From Roseovarius aestuariivivens (GTDB taxonomy: Bacteria; Pseudomonadota; Alphaproteobacteria; Rhodobacterales; Rhodobacteraceae), in contig NZ_SJEY01000007.1 of assembly GCF_004761875.1 (NCBI RefSeq), positions 124,001-188,000 on the forward strand: a stretch of DNA of 64,000 nucleotides, read 5' to 3'. Shown one piece after another: positions 34,075-43,062 of the stretch (its first letter is position 1; every line of letters starts with the position of its first letter). The notes under the pieces are model-generated. The model was given only the letters and a program-made list of their open reading frames with translations. It was not told the origin of the DNA and did not search any database. The position numbers and the translations under genes were made by a program.

Positions 34075-34680
34075 ATGCGGGTTTTGTGGCTGATCCCCCT
34101 GTTTCTACTGGGCTGTTCCTTTATCGGCGGCGGGCGCGAAGAGCGCGCGGTCGCAACCCGTGGCGCGGTTTGCGGCATGCCCGAAATCCAGGGTGTGTCC
34201 ATCGGCGACGTGCCCGGCAACGGGGCCTGCGGCATCGAGAAGGCGGTGGCGGTCAACGCGGTGAGCGGTGTCTCGCTCAGCCGCCCGGCGCAGATGGATT
34301 GCCACACCGCGCGCACGCTCAACGCCTGGGTCAAATACGCCGCCATTCCCGAGGTCGGCGAGACCGGCGGCGGTCTTGCGACGCTTGAGGTCGCGGCGCA
34401 TTACGCCTGCCGCACGCGCAACAACCGCCCCGGCGCGCGGCTGTCGGAACACGCCAAGGGAAAGGCGATCGACATCTCGGCCTTCCGGCTGGCCGACGGC
34501 TCGGAAATCTCGGTGCTGGACCACTGGGGCGGCGGCGCGCGCGGACGTATCCTGAAACGGTTGCACGGCTCGGCCTGCGGGCCCTTCGGCACGGTGCTAG
34601 GCCCCGAATCCGACCGTCACCATCAGGACCATTTCCATTTCGACACCGCCGAGCACGGCTACGGCCCCTACTGCCGGTAA
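34075..34680 (+). CDS. Extensin-like C-terminal domain lipoprotein
   Basis: 201 residues. A lipobox signal LIPLFLLGCS leads to a domain with SEHAKGKAIDIS and HHQDHFHFDTAEHGYGPYCR, the conserved His/Asp/Cys pattern of the extensin-like C (ARB-17/VanY-related) family, which resembles metal-dependent peptidoglycan peptidases. Cysteines in the domain probably form disulfides in the periplasm. It ends the hisC operon. Confidence 0.88.
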   Translation: MRVLWLIPLFLLGCSFIGGGREERAVATRGAVCGMPEIQGVSIGDVPGNGACGIEKAVAVNAVSGVSLSRPAQMDCHTARTLNAWVKYAAIPEVGETGGGLATLEVAAHYACRTRNNRPGARLSEHAKGKAIDISAFRLADGSEISVLDHWGGGARGRILKRLHGSACGPFGTVLGPESDRHHQDHFHFDTAEHGYGPYCR

Positions 34681-34721
34681 TCCTGCGGCACGGCTGCGTC
34701 TAACAAGGTCAGGTAGCAGTC

Positions 34722-34739
34722 GGGCTCTCTCAAGAGCCC
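34722..34739. terminator. Weak hairpin between convergent genes
   Basis: GGGCTC-TCTCAA-GAGCCC lies between the stops of the extensin-like (+) and GNAT (-) genes. No T-run on either side, so termination is only possible. Confidence 0.35.
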
Positions 34740-34822
34740 CGACAAGGTCGTGGCCGGATGAACTTCAGAGAGGTCAGCGCGATCAGATGCCCGGTTGCGG
34801 CGGCCTCCGGCACGGTCACGCC

Positions 34823-35425
34823 TCAGAGCGCGCGCATCCAGAATTGCAGCGGGTGGTCGGTTTCCTCCGCCTGATCGAGATCTTTCCAGCGAAACTGCGC
34901 GATGGCGCCCGGCACCTTCTCGTAGCCACGCTTGCGCCAGAAGCCGTCGAGCGGGCGGTAATCCCCCGGCCGAAGCGGGTGGTCCTCCGGCCGGACCACG
35001 CTGCAAAATGTGCAATACCGGCGGCCCAGCGCGCGCGCATGCGCCTCGCGCGCATCAAAGAACGCATGGCCGACGCCAAACCCGCGATAGGCCGGCAACA
35101 ATACGCTTTCAGCGCAATAGAAGATCTCGTTCAGCGCAATCCCCTGCCCCGCGAAAGCCGCGCCGAAATCCTCGGCATGCTCTTCCATCGGTGTGCCGGT
35201 CGACGCGCCCACCAGCCGGGCACCGTCGAACGCGCCCACTAGGATCGCGTTCTCGCTGTCCCGATAGGTCTGCAGGTACTCGCGCTCATAGGCGAGATCG
35301 CCGTCGTAGAGATAGGGAAAGGCACGGAACACCTCGATCCGCAGCCGCGCAACGTCCCCAAGCGCCGCTTCCAGCGCGTCACCGCGCAGAACACGCGTCT
35401 CGATGCCGGTACCGGGGCCGCTCAC
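34823..35425 (-). CDS. GNAT N-acetyltransferase
   Basis: 200 residues. The acetyl-CoA-binding core is seen in the LVGASTGTPM strand, then VLLPAYRGFGVGHAFFDAREAHA (the R/Q-x-x-G-x-G/A pattern). A GTG start at 35425 overlaps the preceding gene's stop by four bases (GTGA), so translation is coupled. The acceptor substrate is unknown. Confidence 0.86.
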   Translation of the reverse strand: MSGPGTGIETRVLRGDALEAALGDVARLRIEVFRAFPYLYDGDLAYEREYLQTYRDSENAILVGAFDGARLVGASTGTPMEEHAEDFGAAFAGQGIALNEIFYCAESVLLPAYRGFGVGHAFFDAREAHARALGRRYCTFCSVVRPEDHPLRPGDYRPLDGFWRKRGYEKVPGAIAQFRWKDLDQAEETDHPLQFWMRAL

Positions 35426-35820
35426 GAGACCTGCCGCATCCAATCCGCGAGATTGTAATAGGTCACCACCCGGGTGATCTTGCCGTCCTCAAGCGAAAAG
35501 AACGACCCCGCGGGCAGGCGATAGGTCTGCCCCTTGGCGTCGGGCAGGCCCTCATCGGTCTCGAGATACGTGCCGTTGACGACATATTCCGCCGCCGCGC
35601 GCGTGCCGCCTTCGGCCTCGAACAGGACCATGTCGGTCAGTTCCTCGCGATAGCACTGGCTCATGTGCTCGCAGAAACTGCGGAACGCGTCCTTGCCCTC
35701 GCGCACCTGGCCCTCGTTCACGTGATGCGCCACGGCATCGTCGAGACAGGCCAGCATGCCGGGAATGTCCCCGGTGTTGAAGGCGTCGAAATAGGCGCGG
35801 ATCGTGTCTGTGGCGGTCAT
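35422..35820 (-). CDS. SnoaL-like / NTF2-fold protein
   Basis: 132 residues. The pattern IRAYFDAFNTGDIPGMLACLDDAVAHHVNEG is the N-terminal helix and cone-shaped pocket of the nuclear-transport-factor-2 / ketosteroid-isomerase-like fold. The segment TRVVTYYNLADWMRQV closes the fold. Ligand unknown. Starts at 35820, overlapping the phosphatase gene's stop (ATGA). Confidence 0.85.
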   Translation of the reverse strand: MTATDTIRAYFDAFNTGDIPGMLACLDDAVAHHVNEGQVREGKDAFRSFCEHMSQCYREELTDMVLFEAEGGTRAAAEYVVNGTYLETDEGLPDAKGQTYRLPAGSFFSLEDGKITRVVTYYNLADWMRQVS

Positions 35821-36278
35821 GTCGGCTCCTTGGGCTCGCCCCACCTGGTCTTCAGATGGGTGATGATCTGATCGCGCGTCTGGCGATAGGCATTGAGCTT
35901 GGCCTCGCGCGTCTCGCCAAGCCCGGTGGGGTCCATGATCGGCCAGTAGACCACGTCGAGATGGTAAAGACGCGTCAGTTCCAGCGCCCGGCGCTGGCTT
36001 GCCGGGCTCAGCGCCACCACCAGGTCGAAGGACGACAGGTCATCGCCCCATTGCTCCATTTCATCGAAACTGCGGGTTCGGTGCCGCGCCAGTTCCACGC
36101 CGATCTCCTGGCAGACGGCGATGGAGAAGCCGTCGATGTCCATGTCCCCCATGACGCCCGCTGATTGCACATAGGTGTCGGTGCCATAGAGCTTCTTCAT
36201 GATCCCCTCGGCCATGGGCGACCGCACGGCATTGTGGTCGCAGCAAAAAAGCACCGATTGAGGCAGCGGCTCGGCCAT
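35817..36278 (-). CDS. Low-molecular-weight protein-tyrosine phosphatase family
   Basis: 153 residues. The P-loop C-DHNAV-R-S (CX5RS, about residues 13-20) fits the low-molecular-weight PTPase/arsenate reductase fold, and the general-acid DP appears in PIMDPTG. It could dephosphorylate tyrosine or act on arsenate; the lack of ars genes nearby argues for the former. It lies between UPF0262/hisD and two coupled small genes. Confidence 0.88.
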   Translation of the reverse strand: MAEPLPQSVLFCCDHNAVRSPMAEGIMKKLYGTDTYVQSAGVMGDMDIDGFSIAVCQEIGVELARHRTRSFDEMEQWGDDLSSFDLVVALSPASQRRALELTRLYHLDVVYWPIMDPTGLGETREAKLNAYRQTRDQIITHLKTRWGEPKEPT

Positions 36279-36283
36279 GCGCC

Positions 36284-36763
36284 TCAGCTCCCGAAATGCA
36301 ACACGCAGATCAGCGTGAAAAGTCGCCGCGCGGTGTCGTTGTCGACCGACGCCTTGCCTTCCAGCCGCTCTTCGAGCACGCGCGCGCCCTCGTTGTGGAT
36401 GCCCCGGCGGGCCATGTCGATGGTCTCGATCTGACTCGGCGGCAGGTTCTTTACCGCGTCGAAATAGCTCTCGCAGATGGCCCAGTAATCCTTCACCACC
36501 TGCCGGAAAGGCGACAGCGACAGGTGAAATTCGGCGGCGGGCTGATCGTCCTCGGTGCGGATGTCGAAGACAAGCCGCTTGTCACGGATGGACAGCCCCA
36601 CACGATAGGGGCCCTCGGGGGCAACCCGGTCGTCGCGCGGCGGCAAGGTAAAGGAATTTTCCTCGATCAGGTCGAACATCGCGACCTTGCGCTCCTGCTC
36701 GATCTCTGGCGTGGGCGGCGGCAGGTTGGCGTCGTCAAGTTCGATATGGCAAATGCGGCTCAT
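36284..36763 (-). CDS. UPF0262 family protein
   Basis: 159 residues, family length. The start MSRICHIELDDANLP and the body FRQVVKDYWAICESYFDAVK identify this uncharacterised alphaproteobacterial family, which is typically encoded next to hisD. The phosphatase gene starts 6 bases later in the same direction. Start 36763 is favoured over longer frames reaching into the upstream gap. Confidence 0.9.
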   Translation of the reverse strand: MSRICHIELDDANLPPPTPEIEQERKVAMFDLIEENSFTLPPRDDRVAPEGPYRVGLSIRDKRLVFDIRTEDDQPAAEFHLSLSPFRQVVKDYWAICESYFDAVKNLPPSQIETIDMARRGIHNEGARVLEERLEGKASVDNDTARRLFTLICVLHFGS

Positions 36764-36880
36764 GGGATCGTCTTTCGGCAAGTCGTCCCCCTCCCTAGCG
36801 CAGAGCGACAGGCCCGGCAATGCGGTGCGCGGCGGGCGTGCGGAAAAGTCGGGTGGGCAAACGGCCCATCCGACCTGCCC

Positions 36881-38185
36881 TCAGCCTTCGTTCAACCGGT
36901 TGAGCCGCGCGCGCACCGACAGCCCATGCGCTTCAAGGCTTTCGGAAATCGCCAGCGTCTCCGCTGCCGGCCCGATGGCCTTGAGGGCCTCGGGCGTCAT
37001 CCGCGCCATGGTGGTCTTCTTCATGAAATCCAGAACGTTCAGACCGCTGGAAAACCGCGCCGACCGCGCGGTGGGCAGCACGTGGTTGGGCCCGCCCACG
37101 TAATCGCCGATGGCCTCGGGCGTCCAATGCCCCAGAAACATCGCCCCCGCATGGGTGATCTTCGCGGCCAGCGCCTCGGCCTCAGCCACGCAAAGTTCCA
37201 GATGCTCGGGCGCGATCCGGTTGGCAAGCTCGGCGGCCATGTCGAGGTCCGGCACTTCGATCACCGCGCCGAAGTCGCGCCAGCTGGCCCCGGCGATGGC
37301 GCGCCGTTCCAGCGAGGTGAGATGTCTCTCGATGTCGACTTGCACCGCCTTGCCCATTGCCGGATCATCGGTGATCAGGATCGCCTGCGCGCTTTCGTCA
37401 TGCTCGGCCTGGCTCAGCATATCGAGCGCGATCCACTCGGGATCGTTGTCGCGGTCCGCGATCACCAGGATCTCCGAGGGCCCGGCGATCATGTCGATCC
37501 CGACCCGGCCAAAGACCCGCCGCTTGGCCGCCGCCACAAAGGCGTTGCCCGGGCCGGTGATCTTGTCGACAGGCGCGATGGTCTCGGTGCCATAGGCCAG
37601 CGCCGCGATGGCCTGCGCGCCGCCGACGCGGTAGATCTCGTCGACCCCCGACAGGCGCGCCGCCAGCAGAACCAGCGGGTTCGCAACCCCATCCGGCGTC
37701 GGCACCGTGATCGCCAGCCGCTCTACCCCGGCCACCTTGGCAGGGATGGCGTTCATCAACACAGAGGACGGGTAAGAAGCCAGCCCCCCCGGCACGTAAA
37801 GACCCGCGGCACTCACCGCCGACCAGCGCCAGCCCAACACGGCGCCGGTGTCCTCGGTCCAGCTGGCATCCTCGGGCAATTGCCGCGCGTGATAGTCCCG
37901 GATCCGCGCGGCGGCCAGCTCCAGCGCCGCGCGCTCATGCTCGGGGACCTGCGCCACCAGCGCATCGATTTCCTTAGTCGAGAACCGCAGCGTCTCGGGC
38001 GAAAGCTCCAGCCGGTCGAATTTTGCCGTCAGCTCGATAAGTGCCGCGTCGCCGCGCGCGCGCACGTCGGCGATGATCGCCGCCACTGCGTCGTCCACGT
38101 CGGGGCTGTCCTCGCGCTTGGCGGACAGAAGGGCACGGAACCGCTCCTCGAACTCGGCATCACGGGCATTCAGAAAGACGGGCAT
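36881..38185 (-). CDS. hisD: Histidinol dehydrogenase
   Basis: 434 residues. NAD-dependent oxidation of histidinol to histidine, the last step of the pathway. The block VAGVERLAITVPTPDG, the KITGPGNAFVAAAKRRVFG and DMIAGPSEILVIAD segments and HLELCV (zinc-ligand region) are intact. GGAG lies 9 bases before the start at 38185. It heads a minus-strand unit with UPF0262 and the phosphatase. Confidence 0.96.
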   Translation of the reverse strand: MPVFLNARDAEFEERFRALLSAKREDSPDVDDAVAAIIADVRARGDAALIELTAKFDRLELSPETLRFSTKEIDALVAQVPEHERAALELAAARIRDYHARQLPEDASWTEDTGAVLGWRWSAVSAAGLYVPGGLASYPSSVLMNAIPAKVAGVERLAITVPTPDGVANPLVLLAARLSGVDEIYRVGGAQAIAALAYGTETIAPVDKITGPGNAFVAAAKRRVFGRVGIDMIAGPSEILVIADRDNDPEWIALDMLSQAEHDESAQAILITDDPAMGKAVQVDIERHLTSLERRAIAGASWRDFGAVIEVPDLDMAAELANRIAPEHLELCVAEAEALAAKITHAGAMFLGHWTPEAIGDYVGGPNHVLPTARSARFSSGLNVLDFMKKTTMARMTPEALKAIGPAAETLAISESLEAHGLSVRARLNRLNEG

Positions 38186-38266
38186 CTCGGACACTCCTTG
38201 GCTTGCCTGTCCCATAAATCGTCCCGCGGGCGGTCTCAACCCGCCTAAAGGGCGGCATAAAAGCAC

Positions 38267-38280
38267 TTGACGTGGATCAA
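38267..38280. promoter_or_regulatory. FNR/FnrL-type binding site
   Basis: TTGAC-GTGG-ATCAA, one base from the symmetrical TTGAT-N4-ATCAA consensus, in the divergent hisD/cytochrome intergenic region and 85 bases before the cytochrome start codon. Confidence 0.6.
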
Positions 38281-38365
38281 GGCGAGGCCGGCCCGCCCCC
38301 GGCATCCTGACCTCTCGGAGCCACGTCTATGGGACCCGGGTTCCGGCAAAAGGGAGGAATTCGGT

Positions 38366-38761
38366 ATGTTTTTCAAGTCGCTCACCACGTGTTTCGCCAC
38401 CATGACGCTCTGCGCCACCGCGGCCATGGCCGATGATCTTGGCAAGACCGAATACATGAACGCCTGCGCAAGCTGTCATGGCGCCAGCGGCGTCGGCGAC
38501 GGTCCGCTGGCCGAGCTGATGACCGTCACGGTGCCGTCGCTCACGACGCTCTCGGCCAATAATGACGGCACGTTCCCCATGCTTGAAGTCATCCAGACGA
38601 TCGACGGTCGGCAAGGCACGCGCGGCCATGGCTATCCGATGCCGATCTGGGGAGACAGGTTCAAGGCTTCGGCCGGCGATATCGGCCCTATGGCCGCTGA
38701 AACGATCGTGCGCGGCAAGGTCCTCTCGATCGCCTATTATCTGGAGTCGATCCAGGAATAA
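38366..38761 (+). CDS. Monoheme c-type cytochrome
   Basis: 131 residues: signal peptide (ending AMA, about residue 22) and a heme-binding CASCHG motif near residue 36, with a methionine (P-M-P in HGYPMPIWG) as likely axial ligand. Periplasmic. AGGGAGGA precedes the start by 8 bases. The FNR-type site upstream suggests induction when oxygen is low, although redox partner is unknown. It has no co-directional neighbour. Confidence 0.9.
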   Translation: MFFKSLTTCFATMTLCATAAMADDLGKTEYMNACASCHGASGVGDGPLAELMTVTVPSLTTLSANNDGTFPMLEVIQTIDGRQGTRGHGYPMPIWGDRFKASAGDIGPMAAETIVRGKVLSIAYYLESIQE

Positions 38762-38806
38762 CGGCCCGGCACTGGACCGGCTCGTCGGGCAAAGACCCGC
38801 GCGCGT

Positions 38807-39571
38807 TCAGCGCGCGGCGGCCGTCTGGCTGTATTCCGCCATGATGCGCAGCCCCTCGGGCGATCCGTCCTGCAAGAGCTGGCGCAGAAAACTGATCGCG
38901 CCGGCGCAATAACGCGCGCTGTCCTCGGTCTCGCCGGCCAGGAACACCCGGATCACCTCGGCCATCTCCGGGGCGGTCGCCAGCCAGTCCTTCAGGAACA
39001 GCTCCCAGTCCGCCTCGCTCGGCGCATCGCGCGGCGCCGGCTGCACCCGGCCCTCGGCGATCGCCTCGAAGACGGCCCGGCTCACGCGCCCGGTCAGCGC
39101 CGGATCGATCCGCGCCTTGTCGTAGCGGGCCAGGCCGTTCGGTCCGGCCACCGCCGCCTGCACACAGAGTTCGGGCGTGCTCTCCAGCGCGACCAGAACC
39201 GCAAGCGTGGCGCGCTGCAGTTCCAGAAGCCCGTCTTCGGTGGCGCGGCCCACGAAAACCGCGTTCTCGCGCCGCATCTCGTCGGTGAAGTCTTGGGTAA
39301 TCGTCAAGACTCTCTGGCCCTTGCGCGCCTGCGGCAGAGTCGGATCCGAGATGACCTGCGCCACGTCGTCCATATAGGCCTCGTGGCGATCCGGAAAGCT
39401 GTCCTCGATCAGGTCCAGCACCTGCGCATAGCCCTGCACCTGCAGCTCGCTCTCGATTTCCGCCCGGGTCATGCCCCCGGGGCCGCCGTCTTCGGTCGCG
39501 GTCAGGTACTGCATCGCGAAAAAGGCGATCGCGATCCCGGCGGGAATGATGACGTAAAGCGAGAATTTCAT
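38807..39571 (-). CDS. Membrane-anchored hypothetical protein
   Basis: 254 residues. One N-terminal hydrophobic helix (about 5-22) and a periplasmic or cytoplasmic alpha-helical domain with conserved-looking GYAQVLDLIEDSFP and EDSARYCAGAISFLRQLLQDG. No family is recognised. It converges on the cytochrome gene and is 33 bases after the DUF2948 gene, possibly part of the murA unit. Confidence 0.72.
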   Translation of the reverse strand: MKFSLYVIIPAGIAIAFFAMQYLTATEDGGPGGMTRAEIESELQVQGYAQVLDLIEDSFPDRHEAYMDDVAQVISDPTLPQARKGQRVLTITQDFTDEMRRENAVFVGRATEDGLLELQRATLAVLVALESTPELCVQAAVAGPNGLARYDKARIDPALTGRVSRAVFEAIAEGRVQPAPRDAPSEADWELFLKDWLATAPEMAEVIRVFLAGETEDSARYCAGAISFLRQLLQDGSPEGLRIMAEYSQTAAAR

Positions 39572-39604
39572 CCGGTCCGTCCTTTCGCGCGGCGCCCCTG
39601 CCTC

Positions 39605-40075
39605 TCAGGCGCCATGATCGGGCGCCTTGCCCGCGGGCGCGCGATAGGGCCGCGTCACATCGCGCAACGCCACCTCAAGCGCCTCGACCCGCGCGCGGAT
39701 CGCGCCGTCGCCCGCCAGCGTCAGGATCACGTGGCCCTCGCCATCCTCGCCCGGCTCGAAGCCCAGCGAAAGCAGCGCCAGAACCAGGTCGCGGTCGTCC
39801 CGGTCGATGCCGCTGCTGGCGACGCCCAGCACGTTGTCGATCACCAGAACGGCGCGCACCCGCTCAGCCCCGTGCCGGTCGCGCCCCTCGTCCTCCCAGC
39901 GGAACCGGTTGAGGAGAAAGGCCAGCCGCCGTTCGCCGGGCCGCCACTGCATATCGGTGACCGAAAACACCGCGTCCTGCGCCAATGACGAGATCACGTC
40001 GAGATCCTCCGGGTCCAGCGCGCCCAGATTGATCGGGCGCTCGGCCCCGTCTTCGAAACGCGCGTCTTCGCTCAT
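39605..40075 (-). CDS. DUF2948 family protein
   Basis: 156 residues. [30 protein letters not shown] and the RFRWEDE segment match DUF2948, an uncharacterised alphaproteobacterial family usually linked to murA. The start overlaps the murA stop (ATGA), which implies coupled translation. Confidence 0.9.
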   Translation of the reverse strand: MSEDARFEDGAERPINLGALDPEDLDVISSLAQDAVFSVTDMQWRPGERRLAFLLNRFRWEDEGRDRHGAERVRAVLVIDNVLGVASSGIDRDDRDLVLALLSLGFEPGEDGEGHVILTLAGDGAIRARVEALEVALRDVTRPYRAPAGKAPDHGA

Positions 40076-41340
40076 GTCTCGCGCACCCGTTCGATGCGGG
40101 CGCCCACGCCCGACAGTTTCTCTTCAACACGCTCGTACCCGCGGTCAAGGTGGTAAACCCGGTTGACCTGCGTTTCGCCCTCTGCGGCAAGCCCCGCAAG
40201 GATCAGCGACACGCTGGCGCGCAGATCCGTGGCCATCACCGGCGCCCCCTTGAGGCGCTCGACGCCCGTGACCGTCGCCGTGCCGCCCTGCACGTCGATC
40301 TTCGCCCCCATCCGCATCAGTTCCGGTGCATGCATGAACCGGTTCTCAAAGATCCGTTCCTCCAGCACGCTGGTGCCCTCGGCGGTGCACATCAGCGCCA
40401 TCATCTGCGCCTGCAGGTCGGTGGGAAAGCCCGGGAAAGGCGCGGTCGTCACGTTGACGGCCTTCACCCGCCCGTTGCCGCGCGCCACCTTCAGCCCCCG
40501 CTCGGTTTCCTCCACCGCGATGCCGGCCGCATCGAGCCGTTCGCAGAACGCCTCCAGCAGGTCCATCCGGCCGCCCAGGCATTCGACCGACCCGCCGCAA
40601 ATGGCCGGTGCCAGCATGTAGGTGCCCAGTTCGATCCGGTCGGCCACCACCGGATGCGTCGCGCCGTTCAAACGGTCCACCCCCTGGATGGTGATCTCCG
40701 GCGTGCCCTCGCCCTCGATCTGCGCGCCCATCCGGCGCAGGCATTGGGCCAGATCCACGATCTCGGGCTCGCGCGCCGCATTCTTCAGAACCGTTGTCCC
40801 CTTGGCCAGTGTCGCCGCCATCAGTGCGTTTTCCGTGGCCCCGACCGTAACCATCGGAAACTCCACCACACCACCCTTGAGGCCACCGGGCGCGCGGGCA
40901 TGCACGTAGCCCTCTCGCAGCTCAAGTTCCGCGCCCATAGATTCCAGCGCCTTGAGATGAAGATCGACGGGCCGCGCCCCGATCGCGCACCCCCCGGGCA
41001 GCGACACCACGGCGTGGCCGTCGCGCGCCAGAAGCGGCCCCAGAACGAGGATCGAGGCGCGCATCTTGCGCACGATGTCATAGTCGGCCACGTGATTGTC
41101 GAGCGCATGGGACGACAACGCCAGCACCTGTCCCGCCTGCATCTGCGTGACCTCCGCGCCCAGCGACTGCAGCAGCGTGGTCATCGTCTTGATGTCGCTC
41201 AGGCGCGGCGCATTGGTCAGCGTCAAAGGCTCCTCGCTCAGAAGCGTCGCGGGCATCAGCGTCAGACACGCGTTCTTCGCCCCCGCGATGGGAATTTGCC
41301 CGTTGAGCGGGCCGTTCCCCGTCACGATTATCGAATCCAT
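40072..41340 (-). CDS. murA: UDP-N-acetylglucosamine 1-carboxyvinyltransferase
   Basis: 422 residues; first committed step of peptidoglycan synthesis. The N-terminal [23 protein letters not shown], the active-site loop with the fosfomycin-target cysteine in [17 protein letters not shown], and the C-terminal repeats are intact. Transcribed with DUF2948 and preceded, 7 bases away, by the 53-residue basic gene. Confidence 0.96.
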   Translation of the reverse strand: MDSIIVTGNGPLNGQIPIAGAKNACLTLMPATLLSEEPLTLTNAPRLSDIKTMTTLLQSLGAEVTQMQAGQVLALSSHALDNHVADYDIVRKMRASILVLGPLLARDGHAVVSLPGGCAIGARPVDLHLKALESMGAELELREGYVHARAPGGLKGGVVEFPMVTVGATENALMAATLAKGTTVLKNAAREPEIVDLAQCLRRMGAQIEGEGTPEITIQGVDRLNGATHPVVADRIELGTYMLAPAICGGSVECLGGRMDLLEAFCERLDAAGIAVEETERGLKVARGNGRVKAVNVTTAPFPGFPTDLQAQMMALMCTAEGTSVLEERIFENRFMHAPELMRMGAKIDVQGGTATVTGVERLKGAPVMATDLRASVSLILAGLAAEGETQVNRVYHLDRGYERVEEKLSGVGARIERVRET

Positions 41341-41347
41341 CTGCCCT

Positions 41348-41509
41348 CTAGTCCTCGGTTTTTGTCTTTGTCTTGTCCGCCCCGCCGCCGGTCTTGCCGC
41401 GCGCCTGCTCTTTGCGCCGCGCGAGGTTGGCCTTCAGCGCCGCCTTGAGCCGCGCCTCGCGCGTCTGCGCGGCCTGTCCCGCGCCTGCCTTGGGGGATTT
41501 TTCACTCAT
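41348..41509 (-). CDS. Small basic protein, 53 residues
   Basis: An ATG-TAG frame of 54 codons encoding [19 protein letters not shown] followed by [19 protein letters not shown] and a Lys/Thr-rich tail. It starts 90 bases upstream of tRNA-Thr on the opposite strand and ends 7 bases before murA in the same direction, so it is likely the head of the murA unit. The Arg/Lys/Ala helix may bind nucleic acid. No family name is known to me. Confidence 0.65.
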   Translation of the reverse strand: MSEKSPKAGAGQAAQTREARLKAALKANLARRKEQARGKTGGGADKTKTKTED

Positions 41510-41599
41510 GTCCGCCTTCCTACAGCACAGCAGAAAAAGCGTCCAGATAAGGCTTGCACGGAAGGGCCATCCGGTCTAATCACCCCGCCACGCACCGGC

Positions 41600-41674
41600 G
41601 CTGCTGTAGCTCAGTGGTAGAGCGCACCCTTGGTAAGGGTGAGGTCGGGAGTTCAATCCTCCCCAGCAGCACCA
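41600..41674 (+). tRNA. tRNA-Thr (GGT anticodon)
   Basis: Cloverleaf is complete: acceptor GCTGCTG pairs CAGCAGC, D-arm GCTC...GAGC, anticodon stem CACCC/GGGTG around loop CTTGGTAAG (anticodon GGT), T-arm GGGAG-TTCAATC-CTCCC, and CCA is encoded. It marks the left edge of an AT-rich stretch. Confidence 0.95.
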
Positions 41675-42252
41675 GATTCTTCAAACAGGTTAAAAAAACA
41701 AAAAAATACAAGGGCTTAACTGCGGACTTGTGGAAGAATTTACGTTACTCACGACTAACAGCAAACCGGTAGAAGGTATCTGAGTCTATGACGAGTAACA
41801 CGCTGCCGAAGGTTCCTGACACGCAGCAACGAGGCGCGACCTAACACTTCAATCTCCCAATTCCGAAGGCCATCCGCGACCTGTACGAAGGCAAGGCGGC
41901 ATATTGCGGAACCATGAAGACACCGACGCCAACGAAACTGAAAAGCTGATACGCCACCAGCGTTTTGCGCGAAAAGTCTGCAAACCTTTGAGCCTGACCG
42001 AAGACGGTATGAACTTTCATGCTTAGCCCCGCAGTTGGGCAGACGCGATGCGGCGTGCAAAAATTCATTCTGAAATACGGCGGATGATTGCTGGGCGGCT
42101 GGAAGATACCGACCTTGTGGAGGCGGACTATAGCAGCGACGATCTGCTGGCGGAAAAGCTGGAAGAGTTGAATGCGGTGGCGCAATACGTCGCTCATAAA
42201 AATGGACTTGCAGGGTATTGGTTAGGATCATCTACATTAGAGTAATCTAAAT
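41675..42252. other. AT-rich region after tRNA-Thr, no supported gene
   Basis: About 580 bases. The most gene-like stretch is a plus-strand frame at 42048-42245 (65 codons, AEKLEELNAVAQYVAHKNGL), preceded by a short, broken frame in another phase; together they could be a decayed gene. No integrase or repeat of the tRNA 3' end is seen. Confidence 0.5.
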
Positions 42253-43062
42253 TCAGCGCGAGTCTTGATGAGCCGACAAAATGTCTAGACGTTCCGAAGG
42301 GTCGGCAGTGCTGTAGATACCTGTACTCGTTCTTGGCGGGATGGACATCATCAAAGTAGCAGTCGCAGTACCGCTGCCGTTTCTGACAACAAATCTTACA
42401 AAGTTTGTATGCCTGAAACTGCTGTTTCTAACTTTAAAATGGTAAACTGGGAAATCATCAACTCTGGTAATCTTAATTTTGTCACTAGCATCCTTACCAG
42501 CAACGCACTCTGCTGGCGTGGATTGCAGCTGAATACACGCGTTAATCTCTTTTTCTTCAATTATATCAAATATTTTTCCACGAAAAAGTATTTCTCGCTC
42601 ACTTCGCGGCGACAGTCTGTATCTTGTCTGTATTCGGGTATTATTTTGAATACCTTCTCCTTTGAAATAATAATAATCGTTACAGGTATTAATGACTATA
42701 ATAGTATCTTTCTTGCCGGAAAGCTTAAAATCCTTACACGCTCTCTGTGTTGAAGACAGCATTCCTCCAAATGCTTGGCTCAAATCTTGCCCTTCGACTG
42801 GAGATATTCGCGCGTCTCCGGTTATAAAAGCTTTAAAATCTACTGCTTCTTCTAATGAAGTAGACTGCTGGGTGCACTTGCAGATCGGAGGGTTGGCTGC
42901 TGTTGTATCCATACATTCTGCCGCTTGGCCGGTCTCACATTGGATACTGCATTTACCTCCCTCGTCATTTTTGGCTGAGCAAGAAGCCTGACCATAAGCG
43001 CTCACACAGCCGAAAAAAATAAATAAAATAGTAACAACTGATCGCAGAAATGTCTGTCTCAT
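42253..43062 (-). CDS. Cys-rich secreted protein, unknown family
   Basis: 269 residues with a signal peptide (hydrophobic core TILFIFFGCVSAYG). The mature protein opens with a six-cysteine module (CSAKNDEGGKC, CETGQAAEC, CKCTQQ), followed by a domain with more cysteines and a strand-rich C-terminus (IKITRVDDFPVYHFKVRN). Composition is far more A/T-rich than its neighbours, with many ATA/AAT-type codons, pointing to horizontal transfer. Function not recognised. Confidence 0.75.
   Translation of the reverse strand: MRQTFLRSVVTILFIFFGCVSAYGQASCSAKNDEGGKCSIQCETGQAAECMDTTAANPPICKCTQQSTSLEEAVDFKAFITGDARISPVEGQDLSQAFGGMLSSTQRACKDFKLSGKKDTIIVINTCNDYYYFKGEGIQNNTRIQTRYRLSPRSEREILFRGKIFDIIEEKEINACIQLQSTPAECVAGKDASDKIKITRVDDFPVYHFKVRNSSFRHTNFVRFVVRNGSGTATATLMMSIPPRTSTGIYSTADPSERLDILSAHQDSR

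Noticed and set aside
36296-38248. 650-codon open frame opposite hisD and UPF0262
   Set aside because: Spans two clearly real genes on the other strand and has antisense-type composition.
40150-41448. 432-codon open frame opposite murA
   Set aside because: murA motifs are intact on the minus strand; this product is His/Arg-rich with no recognisable domain.
42048-42245. 65-codon plus-strand frame in the AT-rich region after tRNA-Thr
   Set aside because: No ribosome site, no family, and upstream reading is broken; at most a decayed gene, described within the intergenic entry.
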